From Salinarimonas rosea DSM 21201 (GTDB lineage Bacteria; Pseudomonadota; Alphaproteobacteria; Rhizobiales; Beijerinckiaceae): a stretch of 36,122 bases of DNA. The stretch spans positions 1 to 36,122 of the forward strand of contig NZ_AUBC01000034.1 of assembly GCF_000429045.1 (NCBI RefSeq). Reading direction: 5' to 3'. The notes below the pieces were generated by a model. That model ran no database searches, was not told where the DNA came from, and saw only the letters and a list, made by a program, of their open reading frames with translations. Positions 17,031-26,493 of the stretch are shown in pieces (the stretch's first letter is position 1; every line of letters starts with the position of its first letter). The position numbers were made by a program, and so were the translations under genes.

Positions 17031-18477
17031 GGCCGCGCCCGTTGGGCACGCCGCGCACGAGCAGCGCGCCCACGAGGAAGAAGACGAGCAGCACGATCGG
17101 CCCCGCGGCCTGCGTCTGGAACACGCCGGTGAAGACGGCGACGAGAAACGGGCCGAGGAAGGCCGTGAGCTTGCCCGAGAGCGCGAGCAGGCCGAAATAG
17201 CGCCCCGCGTCGCCGGCGGGAACGAGCCGTGCCAGGAGCGAGCGCGAAGAGGCCTGCAGCGGCCCCGCCAGCGCGCCGATGACGAGGCCGAGCCCGAGGA
17301 AGACCTGCTCGGGCACGCTGCCGTAGAGACCCGGCCCGCCGGCCGGCGCGGTCTCGACCACGAACAGGACACGGCTCTCGCCGAGCGAGAGCACGCCGAT
17401 CGTCACCAGCGCGAGGATGGCGAGGCTCCCGAGGATGACCGCGCGGGGGCCGATCCGGTCGTCGATGGGGCCGCCGGCGAGGGCGCCGAGGGTGCCTGTG
17501 ACGAGGATCAGGATGCCGAAGACGCCGAGCTCGACCGTGCTCCAGCCGAACAATCCCGCGCCGTAGATCGTGCCGAGCCCGAAGAGCACGACGAGCCCGT
17601 CCTGGTAGGCCATGTGCGCCAGCAGGAAGCGCGCGATCGCCGGGTTGCGCCGGGCATCCGCGATCGTCCCGCGCACGCGCGCCAGGCCCTCGCGAACAGC
17701 CGCGCCGACGGGACGGCCCCCGCGCGGCGCATCGGGGGTGAAGACCGCGAGCGGCAGGACGAAGACGGCGAACCACAGGGCCGTCAGCGGGCCGACGATC
17801 CGGTCGCCCTCCCGCGCGGCGGGATCGAGGCCGAAGAGCGGCTCGAGGCCCGCGAGCGTGCGTCCGGTCTCCGGGCTCGCGGCGAGGAGCGTGAGCACGA
17901 TCGCGAGCGAGACGAGCCCGCCGGCGTAGCCCGTCGCCCAGCCGGCGCCGGACAGACGCCCGAGGCGATGGGCCGGCACGAGGGCGGGCATCATCGCGTT
18001 GTTGAAGGTCCCCGCGAGCTCCGCCGCGACCGTCGCGACCGCGAAGGCGACGAGGGCGAGGAGGACGAGGTCCGGGGAGGCGGCCGGCGGCACCAGCCAC
18101 AGCAGCGCGGCTGCCGCACCCATCAGCGCGCCGAACGCGAGGACCCACGGCTTCTTCGGCCCGCCGGCATCGGCGATGGCGCCGAGCACGGGGGAGAGGA
18201 TGGCGAGGGACAGCCCCGCGGCCGAGGTCGCGAGCATCCACTGCGTCTGGCCCGAGACCGGGTCCGACGCGACGGCGTTGACGAAGTAGGGACCGAACAC
18301 GAACGTCACGACGAGCGTGAAGAAGGGCTGCGTCGACCAGTCGAACAGCACCCAGCCGACGAGCGCCCGACGCGGCACTGTCTCGCCCGCCGGTTTCGCG
18401 CCGGCGCCGTCCGCGGGGTCCACGGACGAGAGGCCCTCGGGCGAAGCCGTGTCTCGCGCGAGGGCGTCGGGCTGCAT
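17017..18477 (-). CDS. UMF1-type (Atg22-like) MFS transporter
   Basis: The product is 486 residues with about 12 membrane segments. [61 protein letters not shown] and [24 protein letters not shown] are typical of the UMF1/Atg22-like MFS family. The ATG at 18477 has GGAG 7 nt upstream; the frame continues to 18540 without a better site. The substrate is unknown; yeast Atg22 exports amino acids from vacuoles, but bacterial members are not well characterised. It overlaps the YbjQ gene by 14 nt at the 3' end. Confidence 0.88.
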   Translation of the reverse strand: MQPDALARDTASPEGLSSVDPADGAGAKPAGETVPRRALVGWVLFDWSTQPFFTLVVTFVFGPYFVNAVASDPVSGQTQWMLATSAAGLSLAILSPVLGAIADAGGPKKPWVLAFGALMGAAAALLWLVPPAASPDLVLLALVAFAVATVAAELAGTFNNAMMPALVPAHRLGRLSGAGWATGYAGGLVSLAIVLTLLAASPETGRTLAGLEPLFGLDPAAREGDRIVGPLTALWFAVFVLPLAVFTPDAPRGGRPVGAAVREGLARVRGTIADARRNPAIARFLLAHMAYQDGLVVLFGLGTIYGAGLFGWSTVELGVFGILILVTGTLGALAGGPIDDRIGPRAVILGSLAILALVTIGVLSLGESRVLFVVETAPAGGPGLYGSVPEQVFLGLGLVIGALAGPLQASSRSLLARLVPAGDAGRYFGLLALSGKLTAFLGPFLVAVFTGVFQTQAAGPIVLLVFFLVGALLVRGVPNGRGLSAA

Positions 18478-18585
18478 GCGGCGTCTCCGGAAGGACCGCT
18501 TCCGTTCTAGCGGGCGCGCGGGCGCGGCGCCAGCCTCCACGAGGCGTGTTCCCGAGGCCCGTCCCTGGGCCCGCCGGCTCGCGGC

Positions 18586-19005
18586 TCAGCCGACGAGCTT
18601 CGCCCGCGTGGCGCTCAGCTCCGCGATGGCCGCCTCGACTTCCGCCTTCTGCGCCTCCAGATGGGCGATCTGCTCGTCGATCTTCTCCACCGAGAGCTTC
18701 AGGTCGACCCCGGCGGGGCCGCCCTTGGCGTCCGATTCGAGCATCTCCTGGATCTCGGCCAGGGTGAAGCCGAGCTGCTTGCCCTTGAGGATGACGGACA
18801 GGCGGGCGCGGTCCTGCGCCGAGTAGATCCGCATCGTCCCGATTCGGCGTGGCGACAGCAGGCCGCGATCCTCGTAGAACCTGAGCGCGCGCAGGGTGAC
18901 GTCGAACTCGCGCGACAGGTCGCTGATGAGGTATTCCAGATCCTCGGTCCTCTCGGTGTCCCCTTGCTGCTTGTCCTTCTTGCGAGACTTTGCGATCGTG
19001 GTCAT
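18586..19005 (-). CDS. MerR family transcriptional regulator
   Basis: The product is 139 residues. After a basic N-terminal extension of about 25 residues comes a MerR winged helix (YLISDLSREFDVTLRALRFYEDRGLLSPRR, with IYSAQDRARL). A C-terminal dimerisation coiled coil follows (KLSVEKIDEQIAHLEAQKAEVEAAIAELSATRAKL). No cysteine is present, so a metal-thiol sensor of the MerR/CueR type is unlikely; it is closer to the metabolic (LiuR-like) branch. It is divergent from the secreted hypothetical at 19261. The target is unknown. Confidence 0.85.
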   Translation of the reverse strand: MTTIAKSRKKDKQQGDTERTEDLEYLISDLSREFDVTLRALRFYEDRGLLSPRRIGTMRIYSAQDRARLSVILKGKQLGFTLAEIQEMLESDAKGGPAGVDLKLSVEKIDEQIAHLEAQKAEVEAAIAELSATRAKLVG

Positions 19006-19132
19006 GTGGAACGGCCCCCGAAAGACCATCGAAACAGGAGCGAATCCACCCGGGTGCATTCGCATGGTTGTTTCATGATGCAATGAAAGCGAACGGGTGG
19101 CAAGCGAGAGCTGCGGAGCGATTCTCAAGCAA

Positions 19133-19148
19133 CACATGCTGGCATGTG
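19133..19148. promoter_or_regulatory. Inverted repeat in the MerR divergent gap
   Basis: CACATGC-TG-GCATGTG (7-bp arms, 2-nt centre) lies in the 255-bp gap between the divergent merR and 19261 genes. It is a candidate operator, although typical MerR dyads have arms in a 19-20-bp spacer. The gap also has an AT-richer stretch at 19060-19090. No RNA gene or ORF is recognised there. Confidence 0.3.
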
Positions 19149-19260
19149 CGCGCCGGCCGAGCCTCCGCGCTCGGTCCGCACGAGGTGCGCGTGCGCGCGA
19201 CACCGGCGCCCGCGCTGTCGCCTTGCCTAGCGGGCGCCGGCACTCCATGTTGTGGCCGTG

Positions 19261-19956
19261 ATGATCGTCATGCGTCCCGCCCTCCTCGTGCTCGGCTCCG
19301 TGGCCGCCGCGATGCTCGCGCCGGTCCCCGCTTCCGCACAGTTCGGGCGCGAGCCGACCGCCTGCATGCAAATCGCGACGAGCTATGCCGAGACGCTGGT
19401 CGATCTCGGGGAGATCGACCGGCTGGTCGATACCCAGACGCAGGCGCTGGCGGCGCTCGACGAGATCGCGGCGCGCGAGGAGATCGCGCCGTTCGACCGG
19501 CTCCAGGAGGCCGAGGCCCTGCTGCGCGGGCGAGATCTCTGGGACGCTGCGCGCGAGATCCGCCGGGTCGACCGCCTGATCGACAACGCGTCCTCCGTCG
19601 TCGCGGGCTGGCGGGGGCTCTACTGCCCCTCGGCGCGCCCCACCGGCGCCGCCGGCCTGGAGGGCCAGGAGCGCTGCAACGCGCTGTCGGCGATCTTCGT
19701 CGACCGGCTGCGCATCGACAACCCGACCCCGCAGCAAATCCGCGCGCGCGAGGCGCGCGAGTCGGAGCGTCAGACGATCCTCAAGGCGCGGATCACGCGA
19801 TCCGACCGCGACGATCTGCTCCAGCTCTGGCGCCTGCGCTCCGAAGCGTTCGAGACGCTGATGACGCTCGAGCGCGCGCGCGTGCTCCAGGAGGCGGCCG
19901 AAGCGCTGCTCGTGCGCACCCGCGAGGAAGGCTGCCTCAACGGCGAGACGACCTGA
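19261..19956 (+). CDS. Secreted hypothetical protein
   Basis: The product is 231 residues from the ATG at 19261 (a GTG at 19252 and an ATG at 19270 are alternatives). It has an N-terminal signal peptide ([22 protein letters not shown], cleavage near ASA-Q). The mature part is mainly helical, Arg/Glu-rich, with four scattered cysteines (TACMQ, LYCPS, ERCNA, EGCLN) that could form two disulfides in the periplasm. No family is recognised. It is divergent from the MerR gene and 103 bp upstream of glmU. Confidence 0.65.
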   Translation: MIVMRPALLVLGSVAAAMLAPVPASAQFGREPTACMQIATSYAETLVDLGEIDRLVDTQTQALAALDEIAAREEIAPFDRLQEAEALLRGRDLWDAAREIRRVDRLIDNASSVVAGWRGLYCPSARPTGAAGLEGQERCNALSAIFVDRLRIDNPTPQQIRAREARESERQTILKARITRSDRDDLLQLWRLRSEAFETLMTLERARVLQEAAEALLVRTREEGCLNGETT

Positions 19957-20059
19957 GGCGAGGGCGCCGCCCGCCGGTCGCGCCCGGCTCGCGACGGACC
20001 GGTTGCGCCCGCGCCGCGTCTCGCGCATAGGAGCGGCGCATCTCCAGGAGCCGAGCCCC

Positions 20060-21430
20060 GTGACCGAGACCGCCCCGCGCCGCACCTGCCTCGCCGTCGT
20101 CCTCGCCGCGGGCGAGGGCACCCGCATGCGCTCCGACACGCCCAAGGTGCTTCATCGCGTCGCTGGACGCTCGATGCTCGCCCACGCGCTCGCCGCGGTG
20201 CGCGCCGCCGGCGCCGATCGCGTCGCCGTGGTCGTCGGCCCGGGCCGCGAGGACGTCGCCGCGGCCGCGCGCGAAGCGGTGCCGGACGCCGCGGTCTTCG
20301 TGCAGTCCGAGCGCCTCGGCACGGCGCACGCGCTGCTCGCCGCCCGGGCGGCGCTCGCCGAGCCCGCCGACGACGTCGTCGTCGCCTATGCCGACACGCC
20401 GCTGATCGAGGCCGAGACCTTCGCGCGCCTGCGCGCGCCGCTCGCGGAGGGCGCGGGCGTCGTCGTGCTGGGCTTCGAGGCGGCGGATCCGGCGGGCTAC
20501 GGCCGCGTCCTGCGCGAGGGCGAGGCCGTCGTCGCGATCCGCGAGGACCGCGATGCGGCCGAGGCCGAGCGGGCGGTGACCCTGTGCAATGCCGGCCTGA
20601 TGGCCCTCTCCGGGAAGCAGGCGCTCTCGCTTCTCGAGGCGATCGGCAACGCCAACGCCAAGGGCGAGTACTACCTGACCGATGCGGTCGAGATCGCCCG
20701 TGCGCGCGACCTCCCCGTCGCCTGCGTGGTCGCGCCGGAAGACGAGGTGCAGGGCGTCAACGACCGCGTCCAGCTCGCGACCGTGGAGCGCACGCTCCAG
20801 GAGCGCCTGCGGGAGCGGGCGATGCGGGCCGGGGTCACGATGATCGACCCCGACAGCGTCTTCCTCTCCCACGACACGGTGCTCGGGCGGGACGTGACGA
20901 TCGAGCCCAACGTTGTCTTCGGGCCGGGCGTCGCGGTCGAGGCGGGCGCGACCATCCATGCCTTCTCGCATCTCGAGGGTGCGCGCGTGGCCGCCGGCGC
21001 GAGCGTCGGCCCCTTCGCGCGGCTGCGGCCGGGCGCCGACATCGGCGCGTCGGCCAAGGTCGGCAACTTCGTCGAGGTGAAGAAGGCGCGCGTCGGCGCC
21101 GGCGCCAAGCTGCCGCACCTCGCCTATGTCGGCGATGCCGAGATCGGCCCGCGGGCCAATCTCGGCGCGGGCACCATCACCTGCAATTACGACGGCTTCG
21201 ACAAGCACCTCACCCGCGTCGGGGAGGGGGCCTTCGTCGGCTCGAACTCCTCCCTCGTCGCGCCGGTGACGATCGGGGCGGGGGCCTATGTCGGCTCGGG
21301 CTCGGTGGTGACGCAGGACGTGCCCGAGAACGCGCTCGCCCTCGCCCGCGGCCGCCAGGAGACGAAGCCCGGCTGGGCGACGCGGTTTCGCGACGGCAAG
21401 CGCTCGCGCCAGACGAGCGGCGGAACGTGA
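20060..21430 (+). CDS. glmU: Bifunctional GlcN-1-P acetyltransferase / GlcNAc-1-P uridylyltransferase
   Basis: The product is 456 residues, the normal GlmU length. The N-terminal uridylyltransferase has [18 protein letters not shown] (nucleotide-binding loop). The C-terminal left-handed beta-helix acetyltransferase contains [21 protein letters not shown] and the [11 protein letters not shown] segment with the probable catalytic histidine, then NYDG. It makes UDP-GlcNAc for peptidoglycan and LPS. The GTG at 20060 is chosen because AGGAG lies 9 nt upstream and it gives the family start. It is followed by glmS after 117 bp, giving two steps of one pathway in one cluster. Confidence 0.97.
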   Translation: MTETAPRRTCLAVVLAAGEGTRMRSDTPKVLHRVAGRSMLAHALAAVRAAGADRVAVVVGPGREDVAAAAREAVPDAAVFVQSERLGTAHALLAARAALAEPADDVVVAYADTPLIEAETFARLRAPLAEGAGVVVLGFEAADPAGYGRVLREGEAVVAIREDRDAAEAERAVTLCNAGLMALSGKQALSLLEAIGNANAKGEYYLTDAVEIARARDLPVACVVAPEDEVQGVNDRVQLATVERTLQERLRERAMRAGVTMIDPDSVFLSHDTVLGRDVTIEPNVVFGPGVAVEAGATIHAFSHLEGARVAAGASVGPFARLRPGADIGASAKVGNFVEVKKARVGAGAKLPHLAYVGDAEIGPRANLGAGTITCNYDGFDKHLTRVGEGAFVGSNSSLVAPVTIGAGAYVGSGSVVTQDVPENALALARGRQETKPGWATRFRDGKRSRQTSGGT

Positions 21431-21547
21431 CCGGTCCGACCACGTTCATAAACGGTCAAGAAACGTGATTGGCCTAACCTGCGGCGTCCGGGTAGCTCCC
21501 GAACCGGCGGGCACGGCGGCCGTGCGCTCCTGACGCGAGGTGTTCCC

Positions 21548-23353
21548 ATGTGCGGTATCATCGGCATTCTCGGGCGTGACGACGTCGCGGACCGGCTGGT
21601 CGACGCACTCAAGCGGCTCGAGTACCGCGGCTACGACTCGGCGGGCGTCGCGACGCTCCAGGGCGGGCGCATCGTGCGGCGCCGGGCCGAGGGCAAGCTG
21701 CGCAACCTCGAGGCCAGGCTCGAGGCCGAGCCGCTGCCCGGCCGTGCCGGCATCGGCCACACCCGCTGGGCGACGCACGGGCGCCCGACCGAGGCGAACG
21801 CCCACCCGCACGCCACGGACCGGCTCGCCATCGTCCACAACGGAATCATCGAGAACTACCGCGAGCTGCGGTTCGCCCTCGAGGACGAGGGCGTGCGATT
21901 CGCCTCCGACACGGATACCGAGGTGGTGGCCCAGGCCGTGACGCAGGAGATGAAGGCCGGGCGAGATCCGCGCGCCGCCGTCCTCGCCGTGCTGCCTCGC
22001 CTGCGCGGCGCCTTCGCGCTCGCCTTCCTCTTCGAGGGCCGGGAGGACCTGATGATCGGCGCCCGCCGCGGGTCGCCGCTGGCGGTCGGCCACGGCGACG
22101 GCGAGATGTTCCTCGGCTCGGACGCGCTGGCGCTGGCCCCGTTCACCGACGACATCACCTACCTCGAGGAGGGGGACGTCGTGGTGATGACCCGTGCCGG
22201 CGCCACGCTCCTCGACGAGCGCGGCACGCCGGTCTCGCGCCCGCGCCAGCGCATCGCCGCCGGCGTCTACGCGGCCGAGAAGGGCGTCCACCGCCACTAC
22301 ATGATCAAGGAGATCCACGAGCAGCCGGAAGTCGTCGCGCGCACGCTCGCGGTCCATCTCGAGCCGCAGAACGCCGCCGCCGTCGATTGGGCGAGCCTCG
22401 AGCGCCTGACGATCACCGCCTGCGGGACGGCGTACTACGCGGGCCTCGTCGCCAAGTACTGGTTCGAGCGTCTGGCGCGGCTGCCCGTCGAGATCGACGT
22501 CGCCTCCGAGTTCCGCTACCGCGAGGCGCCGCTTCCCGAGAAGGGGCTGATGATCGTCGTCTCCCAGTCGGGCGAGACGGCGGACACGCTGGCGGGCCTG
22601 CGCTACGCCAAGGAGCACGGGCAGACGGTGATCGCCGTGGTCAACGTGCCGACCTCCTCGATGGCGCGCGAGGCGCACGCGATCGCGCAGACCCATGCCG
22701 GCCCGGAGATCGGCGTCGCCTCGACGAAGGCCTTCACCTGCCAGCTCGCGACGCTGTTCGCCCTCGCGCTCCAGGCGGGCCGCGCCCGCGGCACGCTGAG
22801 CGCGGCGGAAGCCGAGCGCTATGCCGAGGCCGCCCTGCGCGCGCCCGCGCTGATGCACGAGGCGATGGCGCTCGAGCCCCGCATCGACACGCTCTCGCGC
22901 GAGCTCTCGAAGGCCCGCGACGTGCTCTATTTCGGCCGCGGCGCCGCCTACCCGATCGCGATGGAAGGGGCGCTCAAGCTCAAGGAGATCTCCTACATCC
23001 ACGCCGAGGGCTACGCGGCCGGCGAGCTCAAGCACGGCCCGATCGCGCTCATCGACGAGGCGACGCCCGTCGTCGTCGTCGCGCCGTTCGACCACCTCTT
23101 CGAGAAGACGATCTCGAACATGCAGGAAGTCGCCGCCCGCGGCGGGCGGATCGTGCTGATCACCGACGAGGCCGGCGTCGCCCACGCCCAGCTCGACACG
23201 CTCGCGACGCTCGTGCTGCCGAAGGTCGACCCGATGGTCGCCCCGCTCGTCTACAGCGTGCCGGTGCAGCTGATCGCCTACCACACCGCCGTCTTCATGG
23301 GGAAGGACGTCGACCAGCCCCGCAACCTCGCGAAGTCCGTCACGGTGGAGTGA
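21548..23353 (+). CDS. glmS: Glutamine-fructose-6-phosphate aminotransferase (isomerizing)
   Basis: The product is 601 residues. Met-Cys2 (MCGIIGILG) is the N-terminal nucleophile of the class II glutaminase domain; EYRGYDSAGVA and HTRWATHGRPTEANAHPH are also present. Two SIS domains follow, including the STKAFTCQL segment and SQSGETADTL. The C terminus DQPRNLAKSVTVE is the conserved region that TnsD of Tn7 recognises. It makes glucosamine-6-phosphate for UDP-GlcNAc synthesis. The coding sequence is intact although a Tn7-like element lies 24 bp downstream, as expected for attTn7 insertion. Confidence 0.97.
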   Translation: MCGIIGILGRDDVADRLVDALKRLEYRGYDSAGVATLQGGRIVRRRAEGKLRNLEARLEAEPLPGRAGIGHTRWATHGRPTEANAHPHATDRLAIVHNGIIENYRELRFALEDEGVRFASDTDTEVVAQAVTQEMKAGRDPRAAVLAVLPRLRGAFALAFLFEGREDLMIGARRGSPLAVGHGDGEMFLGSDALALAPFTDDITYLEEGDVVVMTRAGATLLDERGTPVSRPRQRIAAGVYAAEKGVHRHYMIKEIHEQPEVVARTLAVHLEPQNAAAVDWASLERLTITACGTAYYAGLVAKYWFERLARLPVEIDVASEFRYREAPLPEKGLMIVVSQSGETADTLAGLRYAKEHGQTVIAVVNVPTSSMAREAHAIAQTHAGPEIGVASTKAFTCQLATLFALALQAGRARGTLSAAEAERYAEAALRAPALMHEAMALEPRIDTLSRELSKARDVLYFGRGAAYPIAMEGALKLKEISYIHAEGYAAGELKHGPIALIDEATPVVVVAPFDHLFEKTISNMQEVAARGGRIVLITDEAGVAHAQLDTLATLVLPKVDPMVAPLVYSVPVQLIAYHTAVFMGKDVDQPRNLAKSVTVE

Positions 23354-23354
23354 A

Positions 23355-23377
23355 CCGGGCCTTCGTCCCGGCGTCAC
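23355..23377. other. attTn7-type site and glmS terminator-like hairpin
   Basis: Between the glmS stop (23351-23353) and the TGT of the transposon end lie 24 nt. They contain CCGGG/CCCGG (23355-23359 and 23367-23371), a short terminator-like hairpin. In Tn7, insertion about 25 bp past glmS also falls in the terminator region. If the end is right, the 5-bp target duplication copy here would be GTCAC (23373-23377); the matching copy at the other end was not found. Confidence 0.7.
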
Positions 23378-23393
23378 TGTGAGTGAAAAACAA

Positions 23394-23445
23394 AGTTTGG
23401 ACATGTGAAATAGAGTTTGGACATGAGGAAATGAGTTTGGACGGA
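23394..23445 (+). repeat. Three tandem 20-bp TnsB-type binding repeats
   Basis: AGTTTGGACATG occurs at 23394-23405 and 23414-23425, and AGTTTGGACGG at 23434-23444, at an exact 20-bp period just inside the transposon end. This is the arrangement of tandem TnsB sites in Tn7 right ends. A fourth, 10/12-matching copy (AGTTTGATCATG) lies at 23495-23506 over the tnsA start codon. Confidence 0.88.
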
Positions 23446-23503
23446 AGGCTGCCTCTGGTAAACTGGGTAAGGCTGCTACATGCGGCGGCCGCGGAGTTTG
23501 ATC

Positions 23504-24334
23504 ATGGGCCGGTCCCCGCAGGCCTGGACGGAACAAAAGATTGAGAAGCGCTTCACCCAAGGTTTCGGCGGGGGGGTGGGCCGTGACTACAAACCATGGC
23601 TGACCGTTAGTCGGTCCACGCCCTCCGTCGGGACCTCCAACCGCTCCGGAAGCCGCACCACAGGACGGGTGCACCATTTTTTGTCGGACATCGAGCGCAA
23701 CACCTTCCTGATCTACGATTGGTCGGCGAGCGTGGTGGACATCCGCGAGCAGTTCCCTCTCGACCGCGGGGAGACCCGTGCCATCGCCGAGGCAATGGCG
23801 GTGCGGCATCCGCTGTACCCAAAGTCCGATGTTCCGGTCGTCATGACGACGGACTTTCTGCTCGACACCGCCGTCGACGGCCACGCGACGCAGTTGGCGC
23901 GGGCGGTCAAGCCGGCCGCCAAGCTCGCCGACCGGCGCGTTCAGGAGAAGCTGGAGATCGAGCGCCGCTACTGGCTCGGACGCGGGGTCGACTGGGGCAT
24001 CGTGACCGAGCGCGACCTTCCGCCGGTCCTCATCCAGAACCTGACCTGGCTGGCGGGTCCCTGGGCGCGGGAAGATTGGAAGTCCGGCGACGTCGACCGC
24101 GTGGCGGCGCTGGAGGAAGCGCTCTCGACGGACGGTGACGTGCAATTCTGTGACTTCTGCGCGGCAATGGATCGGCGTCTCGGCAAAGGCGGTGGCATCA
24201 CCATCGGTCTGATCCGTCGTCTGGTCAGCACGAAACGCTGGAGTACGGACCTGTCGGTCGTTATCTTCGATCCGGCCCAGCCGATGAGCCGCTTTCGCCT
24301 CGCCTCGTCCGTCGCGAAGAGGGCGCCGGCATGA
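23504..24334 (+). CDS. tnsA: TnsA-like endonuclease of Tn7-type transposon
   Basis: The product is 276 residues. TnsA cuts the 5' ends of the transposon, allowing cut-and-paste movement together with TnsB. The N terminus is typical (EKRFTQGFGGGVGRDYKPWL, then GRVHHFLSDIERNTFLIYDW). By position the endonuclease residues are Glu64, Asp117 (VMTTDFLL) and Lys136 (ARAVKPAAKL); the Gln usually two residues before the lysine appears to be Ala134. The ATG at 23504 has GGAG 7 nt upstream; an ATG at 23480 is in frame but less like the family. The stop overlaps the tnsB start as ATGA. Its own start codon lies in a TnsB-like repeat. Confidence 0.9.
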   Translation: MGRSPQAWTEQKIEKRFTQGFGGGVGRDYKPWLTVSRSTPSVGTSNRSGSRTTGRVHHFLSDIERNTFLIYDWSASVVDIREQFPLDRGETRAIAEAMAVRHPLYPKSDVPVVMTTDFLLDTAVDGHATQLARAVKPAAKLADRRVQEKLEIERRYWLGRGVDWGIVTERDLPPVLIQNLTWLAGPWAREDWKSGDVDRVAALEEALSTDGDVQFCDFCAAMDRRLGKGGGITIGLIRRLVSTKRWSTDLSVVIFDPAQPMSRFRLASSVAKRAPA

Positions 24335-26493
24335 TCATCCCCGCAGTGCGCGATGTGGTGCGCTTCGCCGACAGCGGACGACGCGAGCGTCTGATCTGGG
24401 TCGAGGCGCCGCGGGCCGCCTATTTCTTCATCGACATTGACGCCGAGAGCACGTCGCCGCTGCTGCGTCGCCGCGAGGAGATTGAGGCGCTGATCGGCGA
24501 CGGACTGCTCGCCCCGACCGAAGACCCGTGGCTGCGGCCAATGCTGGAATCTGCGCTCTCGCCCGCCCAGAAGGCGAAGCGCGACGCTGCATGGTCGGCG
24601 ATCCAGCCGCTGATCGCCGATCAGCCGATGGTGTTCGACCCCGAGTATCGCTCGAATTCTGTAGCCCGGATCGTCGCCGCCAGCGCCCTTAGTCGCCAGA
24701 CCGTCTACCGGCTCATCCGACGTTACTGGCAGAGGGGGATGACGCCGAATGCGCTGATCCCGGACTACGCCAACAGCGGCGCGCCCGGTCAAGACAGACC
24801 GACGCCGATCGGCAAGCGCGGCCGGGCTGTGAAGTTCGGCCTGGAGGGTCTGAACGTCGACCGGGCGCTGCGCGACAAGATGCGCGATGCCGTGACCCGC
24901 TACTATGGAATGAACCGACGTATTGATTTGAAGGAGTGCCATAAGCTGCTGCTCGACGATCATTTCACCGACATGGTCGTCGATCCGAAGACTGGCGCGC
25001 AGAAGCCCATGGTCCGGCAGCCTTATCCGTCGATGGGTCAGTTCAGGTACTGGTTCGAGAAGGACAACGACGTCTTCGAGATCGAGCGTCGCCGGCGCAC
25101 CCCGCGGGTCTTCGACAAGGACATGCGGGCGCTGCTGAGCACGTCCACCGCGTCAGTCCCTGGTCCCGGGTCGCTCTGGCAGATCGACGCAACGATCGCC
25201 GACGTCTACCTCGTCTCAAGGCTCAACCGATCGAAGATCATCGGCCGCCCGGTGCTATACTTTATCACGGATGTGTTCAGCCGGATGATCGTCGGGCTTG
25301 CGGTTACCTTCGAAGGGCCGTCCTGGGTGGGCGCTATGACTGCGCTCGTTAACGCGGCGTCGGACAAGGTCGCCTTCTGCCGTGAATACGGGATCGAGAT
25401 CGAACCCGCCGACTGGCCCTGCGTCGGCTTGCCGAGTGCCATCATCGGCGACCGCGGAGAGATGCTGAGCCCCCGGGCCGAGACGCTCATCAATCACTTC
25501 GGTGTCGATCTGAAGAACACGCCTCCCTACAGGGCGGATCTGAAGGGGATCGTTGAAAAGCGGTTCGACCTGATCCAGAAGGATTTTGGGCCTTACGTGC
25601 CGGGCTTCGTGGAGCCTGACTTCCGCGAACGCGGCGTCCGTGACTATCGGCTTGACAGCAAGCTTACCATCGACGAGTTCATTTCTGTCATCATCAACTG
25701 CGTCCTCGTCCACAACAACAGCCATCGGTTTAAGGAGTACCCGCGCGACGCGCAGATGATCGCGGATGACGTGCAGCCTGTCCCAATTGATCTCTGGGAA
25801 TGGGGTATCGCGCGGCGCGGCGGTGATCTTCAACGATATTCGGCCGAAAAGGTCCGTCTCAGCCTGCTACCAGAGGATGTAGCCACGGTGACGCGGTCCG
25901 GCATCCGGTTCTATGACTGCTACTACAGCTCATCCGAGGCGGTGGCCCGGAACTGGTTCGTTAAAGCAAACGGCGGGCGGTGGAAGGTTCCTATATCGTA
26001 CGATCCGCGCTGCATGGACACGATTTGGCTCCACGGCGACGCCCGGCGTCCGACGTTCACGCCCTGCTTCCTCACCGACCGATCCGCGATGTACCGCGAC
26101 CGAAGCCTCTGGGAGGTCGATCAAATCCGTCAGGCGGAGAAGCGCGCCGACGCTCGTCATGAGGCGACGCGACTGTCGGCTGAGATCGACCGTGACAGGC
26201 GGAACCGCGAGATCGTCAAGAAAGCGACGGCTGCTACGGACGCCGTGCTCGACCCGGAGGCCACGGCCGCGTCTCGCACGAAGGGCATCCGCGCCAACCG
26301 CGCCGCTGAGCGCGCGGCTCACGGCAAGGAGCAGGCCGTCCGCCACGCGGAGCCCTCCGTACAAGGGGACGAGGCGCGGAAGGTGGTGCCTTTCGACCGA
26401 GGTGCCGGCGCCGATTCGAGCGGCGTCTACGACGAGCCTAGCGTGGCGGATTTCGAGGACTTCCTGCTGAAGGACGACGGCGATGAGCGGTGA
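24331..26493 (+). CDS. tnsB: TnsB-like DDE transposase
   Basis: The product is 720 residues. An N-terminal helix-turn-helix region (RIVAASALSRQTVYRLIRRYW) is followed by an rve integrase core with DDE residues Asp286 (LWQIDAT), Asp374 (IIGDRGE) and Glu409 (KGIVEKRF), a DD35E spacing as in Tn7 TnsB. A Mu-transposase-like beta-barrel and a charged C terminus that probably contacts TnsC follow. It binds the end repeats and performs 3' cleavage and strand transfer. It overlaps tnsA (ATGA) and tnsC (11 nt), so the three proteins are likely made in fixed ratio. Confidence 0.95.
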   Translation: MIIPAVRDVVRFADSGRRERLIWVEAPRAAYFFIDIDAESTSPLLRRREEIEALIGDGLLAPTEDPWLRPMLESALSPAQKAKRDAAWSAIQPLIADQPMVFDPEYRSNSVARIVAASALSRQTVYRLIRRYWQRGMTPNALIPDYANSGAPGQDRPTPIGKRGRAVKFGLEGLNVDRALRDKMRDAVTRYYGMNRRIDLKECHKLLLDDHFTDMVVDPKTGAQKPMVRQPYPSMGQFRYWFEKDNDVFEIERRRRTPRVFDKDMRALLSTSTASVPGPGSLWQIDATIADVYLVSRLNRSKIIGRPVLYFITDVFSRMIVGLAVTFEGPSWVGAMTALVNAASDKVAFCREYGIEIEPADWPCVGLPSAIIGDRGEMLSPRAETLINHFGVDLKNTPPYRADLKGIVEKRFDLIQKDFGPYVPGFVEPDFRERGVRDYRLDSKLTIDEFISVIINCVLVHNNSHRFKEYPRDAQMIADDVQPVPIDLWEWGIARRGGDLQRYSAEKVRLSLLPEDVATVTRSGIRFYDCYYSSSEAVARNWFVKANGGRWKVPISYDPRCMDTIWLHGDARRPTFTPCFLTDRSAMYRDRSLWEVDQIRQAEKRADARHEATRLSAEIDRDRRNREIVKKATAATDAVLDPEATAASRTKGIRANRAAERAAHGKEQAVRHAEPSVQGDEARKVVPFDRGAGADSSGVYDEPSVADFEDFLLKDDGDER

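Noticed and set aside
21431-21547. glmS ribozyme/riboswitch
   Set aside because: The leader is only 117 bp, no ribozyme core was recognised, and this RNA class is known from Gram-positives rather than alphaproteobacteria.
23480-23503. Upstream ATG as the tnsA start
   Set aside because: The ATG at 23504 has the better-placed GGAG and gives the family N terminus; the extra eight residues are not family-like.
21446-24145. Very long open frame antisense to glmS
   Set aside because: A typical mirror frame in GC-rich DNA; its translation is low-complexity and matches nothing, whereas the plus strand is plainly glmS and tnsA.
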